Source of the DNA: Segatella baroniae B14
Lineage (GTDB): Bacteria; Bacteroidota; Bacteroidia; Bacteroidales; Bacteroidaceae
Assembly (NCBI RefSeq): GCF_022024235.1
Contig: NZ_CP091799.1
Location: 2,173,001 to 2,237,000 of the forward strand
Direction of reading: 5' to 3'
DNA: 64,000 nt
The notes under the pieces were generated by a model. It did no database searches. It was not told the DNA's origin and saw nothing but the letters and a program-made list of their open reading frames with translations. This document shows positions 36,339 through 45,242 of this stretch, one piece after another. The translations under genes and the position numbers were made by a program. Positions within the stretch are counted from its first letter, which is position 1. The number at the start of each line of letters is the position of its first letter.

Positions 36339-36424
36339 TGCCGCGAGCGGGACTCGAACCCGCACAGCCATTACTGGCCAAGGGATTTTAAGTCCCTCGT
36401 GTCTACCAATTCCACCATTGCGGC
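36339..36424 (-). tRNA. tRNA-Leu (anticodon TAA)
   Basis: Minus strand, class II tRNA with a long variable arm. Acceptor GCCGCAA with TCGCGGC (one mismatch), D-loop GGTAGAC, anticodon TAA in GGGACTTAAAATCCC, T-arm GGGTTCGAGTCCC. CCA not encoded. Second in a tandem after tRNA-Gly. Confidence 0.96.
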
Positions 36425-36444
36425 TCCATCTTTTAAGGAATTTG

Positions 36445-36517
36445 AGCGGAAAACGAGACTCGAACTCGCGACCCCAACCTTGGCAAGGTTGTGCTCTACC
36501 AACTGAGCTATTTCCGC
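36445..36517 (-). tRNA. tRNA-Gly (anticodon GCC)
   Basis: Minus strand: acceptor GCGGAAA with TTTCCGC, D-loop CAGTTGGTAGAG, anticodon GCC in ACCTTGCCAAGGT, T-arm GAGTTCGAGTCTC. First of the Gly-Leu tandem, 20 nt before tRNA-Leu. Confidence 0.97.
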
Positions 36518-36529
36518 AAATTTGCGATT

Positions 36530-36562
36530 GCAAAGGTATGATTATTTATTCAATCTACCAAA
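36530..36562 (-). promoter_or_regulatory. Promoter of the tRNA-Gly/Leu tandem
   Basis: Minus strand TTTG (36559-36562) and TACCTTTGC (36530-36538), 20 bp apart, 12 bp before the tRNA-Gly 5' end. Confidence 0.87.
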
Positions 36563-36583
36563 TGAATTTACAAATTTTAATAT

Positions 36584-37138
36584 TTAGTTGATAACAAGTG
36601 TACCATTTGGTCCTGATGTGCTAGCTCTATATTGTATCATAGCTTTGCCTCCTTCGCCACTGGCGACGAGTCCCGTGCTAAGATCGTAATAGCGTTTGCA
36701 GTTGCTGCAATAGGTTTGTCCGTTGCTATTTACGGTAAGATTTTTGTATTTACTCTCGTTATAGCAGTTAGGGCAAAGAAGGTCATAGGCTTTAAATTGA
36801 TTGTCCAAAATACCAAAACCAACAATGACTCCATTGTTTTTGCCAAAAATATAGCCTCTCTGTTGATCTTGATACGTAAAAGCTACATCATCTGTACCGC
36901 CTTGATTACTTTCGATATGAAAGTAAGGTTTACCATTAATGCTCTTCTTGCTGAAAGTAACAAAAACATTTGAACTGATAGTCATAGCCGCTGCAACTTT
37001 GGAATTATTGTTTGTACTGTTATCGAATATCAAATAACAAGAGTTGTCATACTGGTTGTCTGCACAACTGGCAGACAACAGTACAACCCCTATTCCAATT
37101 AATAGTTTGCAAATCTTATGGACATGTAAAAAGTGCAT
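36584..37138 (-). CDS. Lipoprotein with a four-cysteine Rieske/zinc-ribbon-like segment
   Basis: 184 residues. Lipobox LLSASC with C25, a beta-rich region, then C122-P-N-C125 and C144-S-N-C147, followed by KRYYDLSTGLVASGEGGKAMIQYRA. The spacing and the YDL-x-TG-x...G-G-x...YRA tail recall a Rieske fold, but a Rieske cluster needs CxH pairs; here all four ligands are Cys, so a structural zinc or rubredoxin-like iron site is more likely. It is 7 nt downstream of argH. I do not recognise a named family. Role unknown. Confidence 0.78.
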   Translation of the reverse strand: MHFLHVHKICKLLIGIGVVLLSASCADNQYDNSCYLIFDNSTNNNSKVAAAMTISSNVFVTFSKKSINGKPYFHIESNQGGTDDVAFTYQDQQRGYIFGKNNGVIVGFGILDNQFKAYDLLCPNCYNESKYKNLTVNSNGQTYCSNCKRYYDLSTGLVASGEGGKAMIQYRASTSGPNGTLVIN

Positions 37139-37145
37139 TCTGTGA

Positions 37146-38483
37146 TTATTTAATCAGTTCTTTTTCGGCTTTCTCTACTTTGTCAAAGTGGAAACCTGCA
37201 ATGTTTTCATCCATCAGTGCTTGTATCTGCTCATTGCAAAGGTTGCCAATTGAGCCTTCGTGAGTATGATGAATGTTTTTGTTAGCCTTAAATGTTCCTG
37301 CTTCTATTTCTAGGCCTACTTTCTTGTAAGCGTCACGAAATGGAACTCCTGATGCAGCAAGGTTATTCACTTCCTCTACTGAGAACATAGGATCATACAT
37401 CGGATTGTCAAGAATATGCTCATTTACTTCTATCTTATTGATAATGTAGGCGGCCATCTGAAGACAATCTTTTAGTTCTTCGAATGCTGGCAGGAATACT
37501 TCTTTAATAATCTGAAGATCACGAAAATAGCCAACAGGTAAATTATTCATGATAAGCATTACCTGTTGTGGTAAACTCTGAATTTTATTGCTCTTGGCAC
37601 GGATTAGTTCGAATACATCAGGATTCTTTTTGTGAGGCATGATGCTCGAACCGGTGGTGCATTCTTTTGGCAGCTTAACAAAACTGAAATTTTGGCTGTT
37701 GAACATGCATGCGTCAAAAGCCATTTTGGCTAATGTTCCTGCTACTGATGCTAAAGCAAATGCAACATTACGTTCCATCTTACCGCGGCCCATCTGCGCA
37801 TATACCACGTTGTAGTCCATAGAGTCAAAGCCCAATAGTTTGGTGGTAAGTGTACGGTTCAATGGAAAACTGCTACCATAACCTGCTGCACTTCCCAAAG
37901 GATTACGGTTAGTAATCTTGTAAGCTGCTTGAAGGAAGGTTACATCGTCTGCTAAACTTTCTGCATAAGCACCGAACCAAAGACCAAAGCTGCTAGGCAT
38001 TGCAATCTGTAAATGGGTATAACCAGGCATCAGTATATCTTTGTACTGATTGCTCTTCTGAATAAGTTCGTCAAACAGAATTTTGACAGCTTCAACGATG
38101 TCTTTCAATTCTTGTCGAGTAAAGAGTTTCAGATCAACAAGTACTTGATCGTTGCGAGATCTTCCGCTGTGTATCTTTTTGCCGATATCACCCAGTTTAT
38201 TAGTAAGCATAACCTCTACTTGTGAGTGTACATCCTCAATACCGTCTTCGATTACAAATTCGCCTCGTTCGCAAATAGCATAAATATTTTTCAACTCTTT
38301 TAACAGGACGTTGAGTTCCTCTTTTTTGAGTAATCCTATGGTTTCAAGCATGGTAATATGTGCCATAGAGCCCATGACATCATATTTTGCTAAATAAAGG
38401 TCCATTTCACGATCTCGACCGACAGTGAATCGTTCGATCTCTTTGTTGACTTCAAAATTTTTCTCCCAAAGTTTGTTTGCCAT
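37146..38483 (-). CDS. argH: Argininosuccinate lyase
   Basis: A cytosolic tetramer of 445 residues; last step of arginine synthesis, splitting argininosuccinate to arginine and fumarate. The fumarase/lyase-superfamily signature GSSIMPHKKNPD starts at G278 and holds the catalytic Ser; HSGRSRNDQVLVDLKLF and MPGYTHLQIAMPSSFG are the other conserved regions. It belongs to a minus-strand run pyrE, SRPBCC protein, argH, lipoprotein with short gaps, which mixes pyrimidine and arginine synthesis. Length is slightly below E. coli ArgH. Confidence 0.96.
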   Translation of the reverse strand: MANKLWEKNFEVNKEIERFTVGRDREMDLYLAKYDVMGSMAHITMLETIGLLKKEELNVLLKELKNIYAICERGEFVIEDGIEDVHSQVEVMLTNKLGDIGKKIHSGRSRNDQVLVDLKLFTRQELKDIVEAVKILFDELIQKSNQYKDILMPGYTHLQIAMPSSFGLWFGAYAESLADDVTFLQAAYKITNRNPLGSAAGYGSSFPLNRTLTTKLLGFDSMDYNVVYAQMGRGKMERNVAFALASVAGTLAKMAFDACMFNSQNFSFVKLPKECTTGSSIMPHKKNPDVFELIRAKSNKIQSLPQQVMLIMNNLPVGYFRDLQIIKEVFLPAFEELKDCLQMAAYIINKIEVNEHILDNPMYDPMFSVEEVNNLAASGVPFRDAYKKVGLEIEAGTFKANKNIHHTHEGSIGNLCNEQIQALMDENIAGFHFDKVEKAEKELIK

Positions 38484-38534
38484 AATTTTGTAAATTTAGA
38501 GTCTTCTCGTCTAGTTATCGTTGAATCCGTATTG

Positions 38535-38954
38535 TTAATCTTCATAAGGTATTATAGCCATAACGTCTGCTATCTTTTCGATGCTTTCTTGTAAAGGCTT
38601 TTGTACCATACCCTTAATGAATGGGTTTAAGTCGGCCTTGATGGTCAACTTCAGCTTGCATGAAGTTTCTGTTACCGGTAAAATCTGAATCCAGAAATTA
38701 AAAGGAACAGGACTGTTTTCTGTTTCAAACTTAACCATCTTTGGTTCCTCACGATTGATGATTCGCAGTTTGATATCGCCCACCATTGGAGCTTTGATCG
38801 AGATAGAGTCTGTGTCAAAAGTCAAATCTTCTATCTTATCTGCAGGGATCTTGTCTTTTATTTTACCGATATTATTCATATCGCTAAGTGTACGATAAAC
38901 AGATTCCTGTTTGTGAGGAATCTGTTTAATAGAACTTTCAAATGTACTGCTCAT
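38535..38954 (-). CDS. SRPBCC/START-like domain protein
   Basis: 139 residues of the helix-grip fold: an N-terminal strand and helices (FESSIKQIPHKQESVYRTLSDMNNIGKI), a beta-sheet (ISIKAPMVGDIKLRIINREEP, CKLKLTIKADLN) and a long C-terminal helix (MVQKPLQESIEKIADVMAIIPYED). Such domains bind hydrophobic ligands or coenzyme Q-like compounds. The small protein between pyrE and argH is conserved in Bacteroidales by my recollection, but its function is unknown. It starts 19 nt after pyrE and is probably cotranscribed. Confidence 0.8.
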   Translation of the reverse strand: MSSTFESSIKQIPHKQESVYRTLSDMNNIGKIKDKIPADKIEDLTFDTDSISIKAPMVGDIKLRIINREEPKMVKFETENSPVPFNFWIQILPVTETSCKLKLTIKADLNPFIKGMVQKPLQESIEKIADVMAIIPYED

Positions 38955-38973
38955 GTTTGTCTTTTTGCGTATA

Positions 38974-39606
38974 TTATTTTCTCCAATTAGCTGGATCTTT
39001 GCGCCATTCGTGAAGAACTTCTACATCTTCGTTAGAGATATAGCCTGTTTCTACAGCTTCTTCTACTACATGTTCATAGTCTGTCAAAGTGACGAGCTTA
39101 ACGTTTGCATCCTCGAAAGCCTTTTTGGCTACAGGGAAACCGTATGTGTATGAAGCTACCATACCTATAACTTCACAACCATTCTTGCGGATAGCGTCAA
39201 CAGCCTTCAAAGAAGAGCCACCTGTAGAGATTAAGTCTTCAATGACAACAACCTTGCTACCAGGTTTCAGTTCGCCTTCAATCAGATTTTCCAATCCGTG
39301 ATCTTTTGGTTTACTTCTTACATAAACGAAAGGCAAGCAGAGCTCGTCTGCAACCAACTGACCTTGAGCGATAGCACCTGTTGCAACACCAGCTACAGCA
39401 TCAGCTTCTGGGAAGTGCTCCAAAACAGCGTGAGTAAGTTCTAACTTGACATAGCTGCGTAGATCAGGATAAGACAAAGTCTTACGGTTATCACAGTAGA
39501 AAGGAGATTTCCAGCCAGAGGCCCATGTAAAAGGGTTGTTTGGCTGCAACTTAATAGCTTTAATCTTTAATAACTTAGATGCAAAAACTTTTTTTAGCTT
39601 ATCCAT
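38974..39606 (-). CDS. pyrE: Orotate phosphoribosyltransferase
   Basis: A 210-residue dimeric enzyme transferring phosphoribose from PRPP to orotate in UMP synthesis. FTWASGWKSPFYCDNR is the N-terminal orotate-site block, VYVRSKPKDHGLENLIEG the mobile loop, and KVVVIEDLISTGGSS the PRPP-binding motif. First gene of the pyrE-SRPBCC-argH-lipoprotein run, with its own -7 element at 39649-39657. Confidence 0.96.
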   Translation of the reverse strand: MDKLKKVFASKLLKIKAIKLQPNNPFTWASGWKSPFYCDNRKTLSYPDLRSYVKLELTHAVLEHFPEADAVAGVATGAIAQGQLVADELCLPFVYVRSKPKDHGLENLIEGELKPGSKVVVIEDLISTGGSSLKAVDAIRKNGCEVIGMVASYTYGFPVAKKAFEDANVKLVTLTDYEHVVEEAVETGYISNEDVEVLHEWRKDPANWRK

Positions 39607-39648
39607 AATATTTATTGGCCTTTTATATGATAATATGTTATTATTAGT

Positions 39649-39657
39649 GCAAAGTTA
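39649..39657 (-). promoter_or_regulatory. -7 promoter element of pyrE
   Basis: Minus strand TAACTTTGC, 42 bp before the pyrE start; no exact -33 TTTG. Confidence 0.65.
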
Positions 39658-39722
39658 CAATGATTTTGTTTCTTAATCGTAGCTGTATTGTTAAAAGTAA
39701 TTAACATTTTAATAAAAAGGTC

Positions 39723-40418
39723 CTAGCCTTTGGAATATCCAAGGGTAAGTATACTGATTTTTACATTTCCTGCTTTGGCAATTTCTTTTCCACATGATAC
39801 CATGGTTGCTCCGGTTGTGCAGATGTCATCGATAAGAAGTATGTGTTTGCCTCGTACTTTTTCTGGATGCGTCAGTTTGAACAGACCTCGTACATTTTCT
39901 TCACGTCCCCATCTGCCTTTATGTGTCTGGCTACTCTTAAATTTGGTACGTTTTACGATATGTTCTTCCACTCTAATGCCTGTTACTTCCTGTATGCCTT
40001 TAGCTATTTCGTTACTCTGATTATATCCTCGTTTCAGTTTGCGGCTCCAGGATAAGGGTACAGGTATTATACAGTCAATATCATCAAAGAAGTGATTTTT
40101 GCTAAATTCGAGTGCTGTCATAATTCCCATATGATATCCGATAGTGGGGTGATTATCATATTTAAGATTGTATATGATTTGACTAGCAGGTGCATGTCCT
40201 TGGTAGTAGAATAAGGCTGCTGCACGTTCTATTGGTATTTTTGCCCAAAATAGTTTCGCCATTTCGTTTTCATATGGGTCTTGCCAATAATAGGTCCGAG
40301 GAAGGTGAATATTGCAGCTGGTGCAGATGACATGCTCACTGGTATGTAGCCTTCGACCACAGATATAGCAAGTGCGTGGGGCGATAAGATCGAATATGCA
40401 TTCTAAGATACTTGCCAT
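39723..40418 (-). CDS. ComF-family amidophosphoribosyltransferase-like protein
   Basis: 231 residues: an N-terminal zinc ribbon with C17, C20, C32 and C35 (CYICGRRLHTSEHVICTSC), then a type I PRTase fold with CIIPVPLSWSRKLKRGYNQSNEIAKGI and the PRPP motif HILLIDDICTTGATM. In transformable bacteria ComF helps single-stranded DNA import; in others its role is unclear. It is the last of prmC-recX-comF, with a 9-nt gap after recX. Confidence 0.9.
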   Translation of the reverse strand: MASILECIFDLIAPRTCYICGRRLHTSEHVICTSCNIHLPRTYYWQDPYENEMAKLFWAKIPIERAAALFYYQGHAPASQIIYNLKYDNHPTIGYHMGIMTALEFSKNHFFDDIDCIIPVPLSWSRKLKRGYNQSNEIAKGIQEVTGIRVEEHIVKRTKFKSSQTHKGRWGREENVRGLFKLTHPEKVRGKHILLIDDICTTGATMVSCGKEIAKAGNVKISILTLGYSKG

Positions 40419-40427
40419 ATTGTAATT

Positions 40428-40910
40428 TTAAAAATCGTTGTCTGGTATATCATCGATATGATTTAGGCATTTTTTGATAAGATCCATGGAAAAACCTCTT
40501 CCCATAGCAAATTTGGTGAGCTTCATATTTAATTCATAGTCATTTTTGGCTTTGATAGACTTACGCTTACTCTGTAGTATAGGGCGTAAAACATCGAGAT
40601 ATAACTTGTTGTCGATTTCTTCAAAGATGGGGTCGGATATATCTTTGGAAATATGTTTTAGGTATAATGCTTGTTCTACCTTTTTTCGTCCCCATTTGTT
40701 ATATTTTATTTTATCATTGATAAAAAACCGAGCAAAGCGACTATCATCTACATATTTCTCCCGAATAAGATATTCCATATTTCTAGCGATAGCATCTTCT
40801 TCTAGCTCCCATTTCTTCATTTTTTCCAGCATTTCCTGAGAACAGTGTTCTGATTGTGAGCAAAGTTTTGTCAGTTTGAATAGAGCTTGTTGTTCTGATA
40901 TTGGTTTCAT
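40428..40910 (-). CDS. recX: Regulatory protein RecX
   Basis: A 160-residue all-helical protein of three-helix repeats that modulates RecA filaments. YLIREKYVDDSRFARFFINDKIKYNKWGRKKVEQALYLKHI is the typical RecX second repeat. It overlaps prmC by 4 nt (ATGA) and precedes comF. recA is not in the window, which is usual for Bacteroidota. Confidence 0.9.
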   Translation of the reverse strand: MKPISEQQALFKLTKLCSQSEHCSQEMLEKMKKWELEEDAIARNMEYLIREKYVDDSRFARFFINDKIKYNKWGRKKVEQALYLKHISKDISDPIFEEIDNKLYLDVLRPILQSKRKSIKAKNDYELNMKLTKFAMGRGFSMDLIKKCLNHIDDIPDNDF

Positions 40911-41734
40911 TCTTTTATTGACTTGGTAAAACGATATTTGCCAAATTGGTCTTGAATCAATTCGTTTTGTTGTAATCCTTCTTGCTGGAGCATACGAAGC
41001 ATGGCGTCTGCGCAGAGGGGATTTATTTCAAAGAGTAATATGCCTTTCGGCTTCAATGCACGTACAGAGTATCGTGCTATGGCTGTATAAAATTTCAGAG
41101 GATCTTGATCTGGTACAAATAGGGCTAATTCTGGTTCGTAATCCAGAACATTCTTTTCCATATTTTGTCGCTCTTTGTCCATTATGTATGGTGGATTGCT
41201 CAGAATGACATCCCAACAGGATTGATGGTCAGGTGCATTGAGAGCATCTTGCAAATGAAAATCTACGGTGGCATTCAAGCGCTGGGCATTGTCTTTTGCG
41301 ATTTGCAATGCTTTTGGGGATATATCCCAGGCTGATACTTCTGCCTGTGTATGCTCAAGAGAAGCTGTAATGGCAATGCATCCGGAACCTGTACCGATGT
41401 CGAGAATAGTCTGTTTTTGATTGACTTTAGGGATATAATCCAATAATTCTGCTGTCTCTGGACGGGGAATCAGAACACCTGGCTCAACATGGAATGTTCT
41501 GCCATAGAAATCGGCAATTCCAAGAACATATTGTACGGGTTCTCCTTTTTCGATTCGTTGTATATTTTTCTCTAGTTCATTCTCTTCTTCTGAAGATAAT
41601 TCACTAACTTTGCCGATAACAATGTCGGTCATAGACATATTAAAAAGACGCTCAAGTACCAAACGGGTGATGGCACGTGCTTCGCCTGCTTCATATAGGG
41701 GAGTAAGTCTTTGCCAAATTTGTTGATAAGTCAT
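40907..41734 (-). CDS. prmC: Release-factor glutamine N5-methyltransferase PrmC
   Basis: 275 residues. It methylates the GGQ glutamine of RF1 and RF2. TILDIGTGSGCIAITASLE is the SAM site and N180-P-P-Y183 the glutamine-amide motif; the N-terminal helical domain (1-80) recognises release factor. PVQYVLGIADFYGRTFHVEPGVLIPRPETAELLDY is the conserved linker. It heads the prmC-recX-comF run and is divergent to ribD, with facing -7 elements in the 59-bp gap. Confidence 0.95.
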   Translation of the reverse strand: MTYQQIWQRLTPLYEAGEARAITRLVLERLFNMSMTDIVIGKVSELSSEEENELEKNIQRIEKGEPVQYVLGIADFYGRTFHVEPGVLIPRPETAELLDYIPKVNQKQTILDIGTGSGCIAITASLEHTQAEVSAWDISPKALQIAKDNAQRLNATVDFHLQDALNAPDHQSCWDVILSNPPYIMDKERQNMEKNVLDYEPELALFVPDQDPLKFYTAIARYSVRALKPKGILLFEINPLCADAMLRMLQQEGLQQNELIQDQFGKYRFTKSIKE

Positions 41735-41754
41735 GATATAAAATCAGGGTTTCT

Positions 41755-41779
41755 TAATTTTGCCCTTCGTGCAAAAATA
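41755..41779. promoter_or_regulatory. Divergent promoters of ribD and prmC
   Basis: Plus-strand TAATTTTGC (41755-41763), 30 bp before ribD, and minus-strand TATTTTTGC (41771-41779), 36 bp before prmC. The two -7 elements point away from each other 7 bp apart, so polymerase binding at one likely excludes the other. Confidence 0.65.
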
Positions 41780-41793
41780 ATAAAAATAAGCGT

Positions 41794-42756
41794 ATGAACC
41801 AAAAATCGATAGACGAAAAATATATGCGCCGTTGTATAGCAATTGCTCGTAACGGTCTGAATTCTGCCAAACCAAATCCTTCGGTAGGTGCTGTAATCGT
41901 TTCTGCAGATAATCGAATAATAGGAGAGGGCTATACTTCTTCTTATGGTGGGCCTCATGCTGAGGTGAATGCATTTGCTTCGGTTAAACCAGAAGATGAA
42001 CATCTTTTAGCCGATGCTACACTCTATGTCAGTTTGGAGCCATGTTCACATTATGGAAAGACACCTCCTTGCGCTGATTTAGTAGTTCGAAAAGGTGTAA
42101 AGCGATGTGTTTGTGGTTGTATAGACCCTTTCTCTGAGGTGCAGGGACGGGGTATTAAGAAGTTGAGAGATGCTGGTATTGATGTTACAGTGGGAGTCCT
42201 TGAAAAGGAATGTAAGGCTTCGAATAAGCGCTTCTTTACATTTAACATGTTGCATCGTCCTTATATTATATTGAAATGGGCGCAGACGATTAATGGTTTT
42301 ATGGGAGGGAAAGATAGATTGCATATTTCTACACCTTTTACCCAAATGCTTGTGCATCAGCTTCGTGCAGAGTGTGATGCTATTCTTATCGGGAGAGGAA
42401 CTCTTGAGAGTGATCATCCGCAATTGAATGTACGTGACTGGTATGGTCCTTCACCAGAACGGATAGTATTAAGTCATAATACAGATGGTATACCTGAAGG
42501 TTTTCTTGCATTTACAGACATCGATTCTGTACTTACTCATCTTTATCAAGAGAAAAAACAAAGTTTAATAGTTGAAGGGGGAGCACAGATTCTTCAAGCT
42601 TTCATAGAAGCCGGGCTTTGGGATGAAATTCGTATAGAAACGTCTCCATTTACAATTACTGAAGGTATTAAATCTCCAATTCTTCCTTATTCGGCTCAGC
42701 TTGTGCGACAAAAAATGTATGATGGAAATCGTATCAGTTGGTATGAACACTTGTAA
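41794..42756 (+). CDS. ribD: Riboflavin biosynthesis deaminase/reductase RibD
   Basis: A 320-residue bifunctional enzyme performing steps 2 and 3 of riboflavin synthesis. The N-terminal deaminase has zinc ligands H55 (with catalytic E57 in PHAEVNA), C84 and C93 (EPCSHYGKTPPCAD). The C-terminal reductase (about 150-320) shows LKWAQTINGFMGGK, AILIGRGTLESDHPQLNVR and IVEGGAQIL. Length is a little short of E. coli RibD (367). Other rib genes are absent. Terminator shared with rnhA downstream. Confidence 0.95.
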   Translation: MNQKSIDEKYMRRCIAIARNGLNSAKPNPSVGAVIVSADNRIIGEGYTSSYGGPHAEVNAFASVKPEDEHLLADATLYVSLEPCSHYGKTPPCADLVVRKGVKRCVCGCIDPFSEVQGRGIKKLRDAGIDVTVGVLEKECKASNKRFFTFNMLHRPYIILKWAQTINGFMGGKDRLHISTPFTQMLVHQLRAECDAILIGRGTLESDHPQLNVRDWYGPSPERIVLSHNTDGIPEGFLAFTDIDSVLTHLYQEKKQSLIVEGGAQILQAFIEAGLWDEIRIETSPFTITEGIKSPILPYSAQLVRQKMYDGNRISWYEHL

Positions 42757-42766
42757 TTCATATATC

Positions 42767-42808
42767 AAAAAAGAGTAAGTAGAATCTAAATACTACTTAC
42801 TCTTTTTT
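42767..42808. terminator. Bidirectional terminator between ribD and rnhA
   Basis: 16-bp perfect arms (42767-42782 with 42793-42808) with A/T runs on both outer sides and a 10-nt loop, between two convergent genes. Confidence 0.93.
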
Positions 42809-43282
42809 TTATTTTCTACCAAAGTCGGCTGGAATTTCTCCCCATTTTGTTGTTTCCCATTTTAAAATAGGTACTGTAACAGCATGTGTTTTCAGCCAGT
42901 TTTCAGCTCTTTCTATAATATTATAGAGCTGGGCTGTCTGAGCATTCCGTTCCATTTTGGTTTTGCATTTTTTCTTATTGACCCACAAGATGGCATTGTA
43001 GCTGTCAGAATAGATTACTTTATCCTTGATGCCTTTTTGCTCCATGAGGGCTAAGGCATGTACAATGGCTAGAAACTCTCCAATGTTATTGGTGCCATGA
43101 GTCGGACCAAAATGGAATACCCGAGCACCTGTTGTCAGGTCGATAGCTTGATATTCCATGGGACCAGGGTTGCCACTGCAAGCGGCATCTACTGCCCAGG
43201 CATTGGCTTTAACCTCATTAGGAATAGGTAATACCGTATCTTGTCGCCAGTCTGGTGGATTAATCAGTTTGTCGTTTGCCAT
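42809..43282 (-). CDS. rnhA: Ribonuclease HI
   Basis: 157 residues. It cleaves RNA in RNA-DNA hybrids. The four catalytic carboxylates are visible: D32 in AVDAACSGNPG, E69 in NIGEFLA, D93 in IYSDSYNAI and D153 in IPADFGRK. It lacks the basic protrusion of E. coli RNase HI, as do many Bacteroidota enzymes, and has about 25 extra N-terminal residues. It follows argS by 13 nt and probably shares its transcript. Confidence 0.92.
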   Translation of the reverse strand: MANDKLINPPDWRQDTVLPIPNEVKANAWAVDAACSGNPGPMEYQAIDLTTGARVFHFGPTHGTNNIGEFLAIVHALALMEQKGIKDKVIYSDSYNAILWVNKKKCKTKMERNAQTAQLYNIIERAENWLKTHAVTVPILKWETTKWGEIPADFGRK

Positions 43283-43295
43283 TTATAATGTCTGA

Positions 43296-45113
43296 TTACA
43301 TTCTCTCTGGAACTTGAATTCCAAGGAGTTCCATACCATTTTTGATAATCTTTGCTACGTTTTCAGCGATGACCAGACGGGTTACTCTTTCTTCCTCAGT
43401 ATCAGCCTTCAGAATACTGTAGTCATGATAGAACTGGTTGAAGTCTTTTGTCAGTTCGTAGCAGTAGTTAGCAATACCACTTGGAGAGTAGTTTGTGCCA
43501 GCTTCAGCAACAGCAGCAGAGAAGTCGTTCATCTTTTGGATTAACTCAATCTCTTTTTCATTCAGAGGAGCATTATCACTTAGAGATGCAGGTATATTGA
43601 TATTTTGCTCTTTAGCATTACGCATGATACTGCGAATACGGGCGTAGGTGTACTGAATGAATGGACCTGTATTACCATTAAAATCGATACTCTCTTCAGG
43701 GTTGAATAGCATATTCTTTCGAGCATCAACTTTGAGAATGAAGTATTTTAAAGCACCCATACCAACGATACGAGCTATTTCATTCTTTTCTTCCTCTGTC
43801 ATATCTTTAAACTTGCCCAATTCGTCAGATGTCTCACGAGCGTCTTTCACCATTTCTGCTATCAGATCGTCGGCATCAACAACAGTTCCCTCACGGCTCT
43901 TCATTTTACCGTTTGGCAATTCTACCATACCATAAGAGAAATGTACCAAGTCTTTACCCCACTTGAAGCCTAGACGGTCGAGGAGAATAGAGAGTACCTG
44001 GAAGTGATAATTCTGCTCATTACCAACTACGTAGATCATCTTGTCGATAGGGAAGTCTGAAAAACGCATATCGGCAGTACCGATATCCTGAGTCATATAT
44101 ACAGAAGTACCATCAGAGCGAAGCAACAATTTCTCGTCAAGACCATCCTTAGTAAGGTCTGCCCAAACGCTGTTATCATCACGACGATAGAAAAGGCCTT
44201 TTTCCAACCCTTCTTCTACTTTTTTCTTGCCTTCGAGGTATGTATTTGATTCATAATAAATTTTATCGAAGCTTACACCAAGAGCTTTATAGGTCTCGTC
44301 AAAACCTGCATAGACCCAAGAATTCATTTTAGCCCAAAGTTGGCGAATTTCTGGATCATTATTTTCCCATTTTACAAGCATATCGTGAGCTTCCTTGATA
44401 AGTGGAGCTTCTTGCTCTGCTTTTTTCTTAGCTTCTTCTTCACCCATACCTTCGGCTGTATATTGAGCTACAAGCTCTTTTACTTCCTCTCTGTAATGTT
44501 TGTCGAAGGCTACATAGAAGTCGCCAATGAGGTGGTCACCCTTTTTACCTGCTTTTTCTGGAGTTATATTATTTCCCCATTTTAACCAAGCTAACATACT
44601 CTTGCAGATATGGATACCTCTGTCATTTACAATATTAGTTTTAACTACCTTGTTACCATTAGCTTCCATAATCTGAGCTAGAGACCAACCTAAAAGATTG
44701 TTACGTACGTGGCCTAGGTGGAGAGGTTTGTTGGTGTTAGGAGAAGAATACTCAATCATTACGAGAGGACTATTCTCTGTAACGGGTTTTTCGCCGAATT
44801 TAGGATTAGCATTGATTTCATTCAGCAATTCTACCCAAGCGGCAGGTGCGATAGAAAGGTTAAGGAATCCCTTAACAACGTTAAACTTTGCGATAGCTTT
44901 GCAATTAGCTTGTAAGTATTCACCGAGTTCTTGAGCTGTGTCCTCTGGTTTTTTCTTGGAAATCTTCAAGAATGGGAACACTACCAAGGTTAAGTTACCT
45001 TCAAAGTTACTGCGAGTCTTTTGCAGCTGTACCATATTTTCTGGTACTTCCTGTCCGTATAGTTCTTTTACTGCCGCAAGGACAGCATTACTGATTTGAT
45101 TTTCAATCTTCAT
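43296..45113 (-). CDS. argS: Arginyl-tRNA synthetase
   Basis: 605 residues, class I. The N-terminal Add1 domain comes first (1-110), then SSPNTNKPLHLGHVRNNLLG with the HIGH-equivalent HLGH, GMVELPNGKMKSREGTVVDADDL as the KMSKS-equivalent loop, and the C-terminal DALR anticodon domain. The Met at 45113 is preferred; the frame extends to 45149, but that codon lies inside the -7 element at 45146-45154. An Ala/Glu/Lys-rich insertion (KKKAEQEAPLIKEA) sits in the connective region. Confidence 0.96.
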   Translation of the reverse strand: MKIENQISNAVLAAVKELYGQEVPENMVQLQKTRSNFEGNLTLVVFPFLKISKKKPEDTAQELGEYLQANCKAIAKFNVVKGFLNLSIAPAAWVELLNEINANPKFGEKPVTENSPLVMIEYSSPNTNKPLHLGHVRNNLLGWSLAQIMEANGNKVVKTNIVNDRGIHICKSMLAWLKWGNNITPEKAGKKGDHLIGDFYVAFDKHYREEVKELVAQYTAEGMGEEEAKKKAEQEAPLIKEAHDMLVKWENNDPEIRQLWAKMNSWVYAGFDETYKALGVSFDKIYYESNTYLEGKKKVEEGLEKGLFYRRDDNSVWADLTKDGLDEKLLLRSDGTSVYMTQDIGTADMRFSDFPIDKMIYVVGNEQNYHFQVLSILLDRLGFKWGKDLVHFSYGMVELPNGKMKSREGTVVDADDLIAEMVKDARETSDELGKFKDMTEEEKNEIARIVGMGALKYFILKVDARKNMLFNPEESIDFNGNTGPFIQYTYARIRSIMRNAKEQNINIPASLSDNAPLNEKEIELIQKMNDFSAAVAEAGTNYSPSGIANYCYELTKDFNQFYHDYSILKADTEEERVTRLVIAENVAKIIKNGMELLGIQVPERM

Positions 45114-45145
45114 ACCGGTATAATAATATAAATTCGAATTTTGCT

Positions 45146-45154
45146 GCAAAACTA
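45146..45154 (-). promoter_or_regulatory. -7 promoter element of argS
   Basis: Minus strand TAGTTTTGC, 32 bp before the chosen start. Confidence 0.65.
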
Positions 45155-45242
45155 CATAAAAAAAATGAGATATTTGGGGCTATGTCTGATTATTTGCTCT
45201 ATTTGACTGTATCGAGTGCATAAATAACAAAATGCTTTGTGA

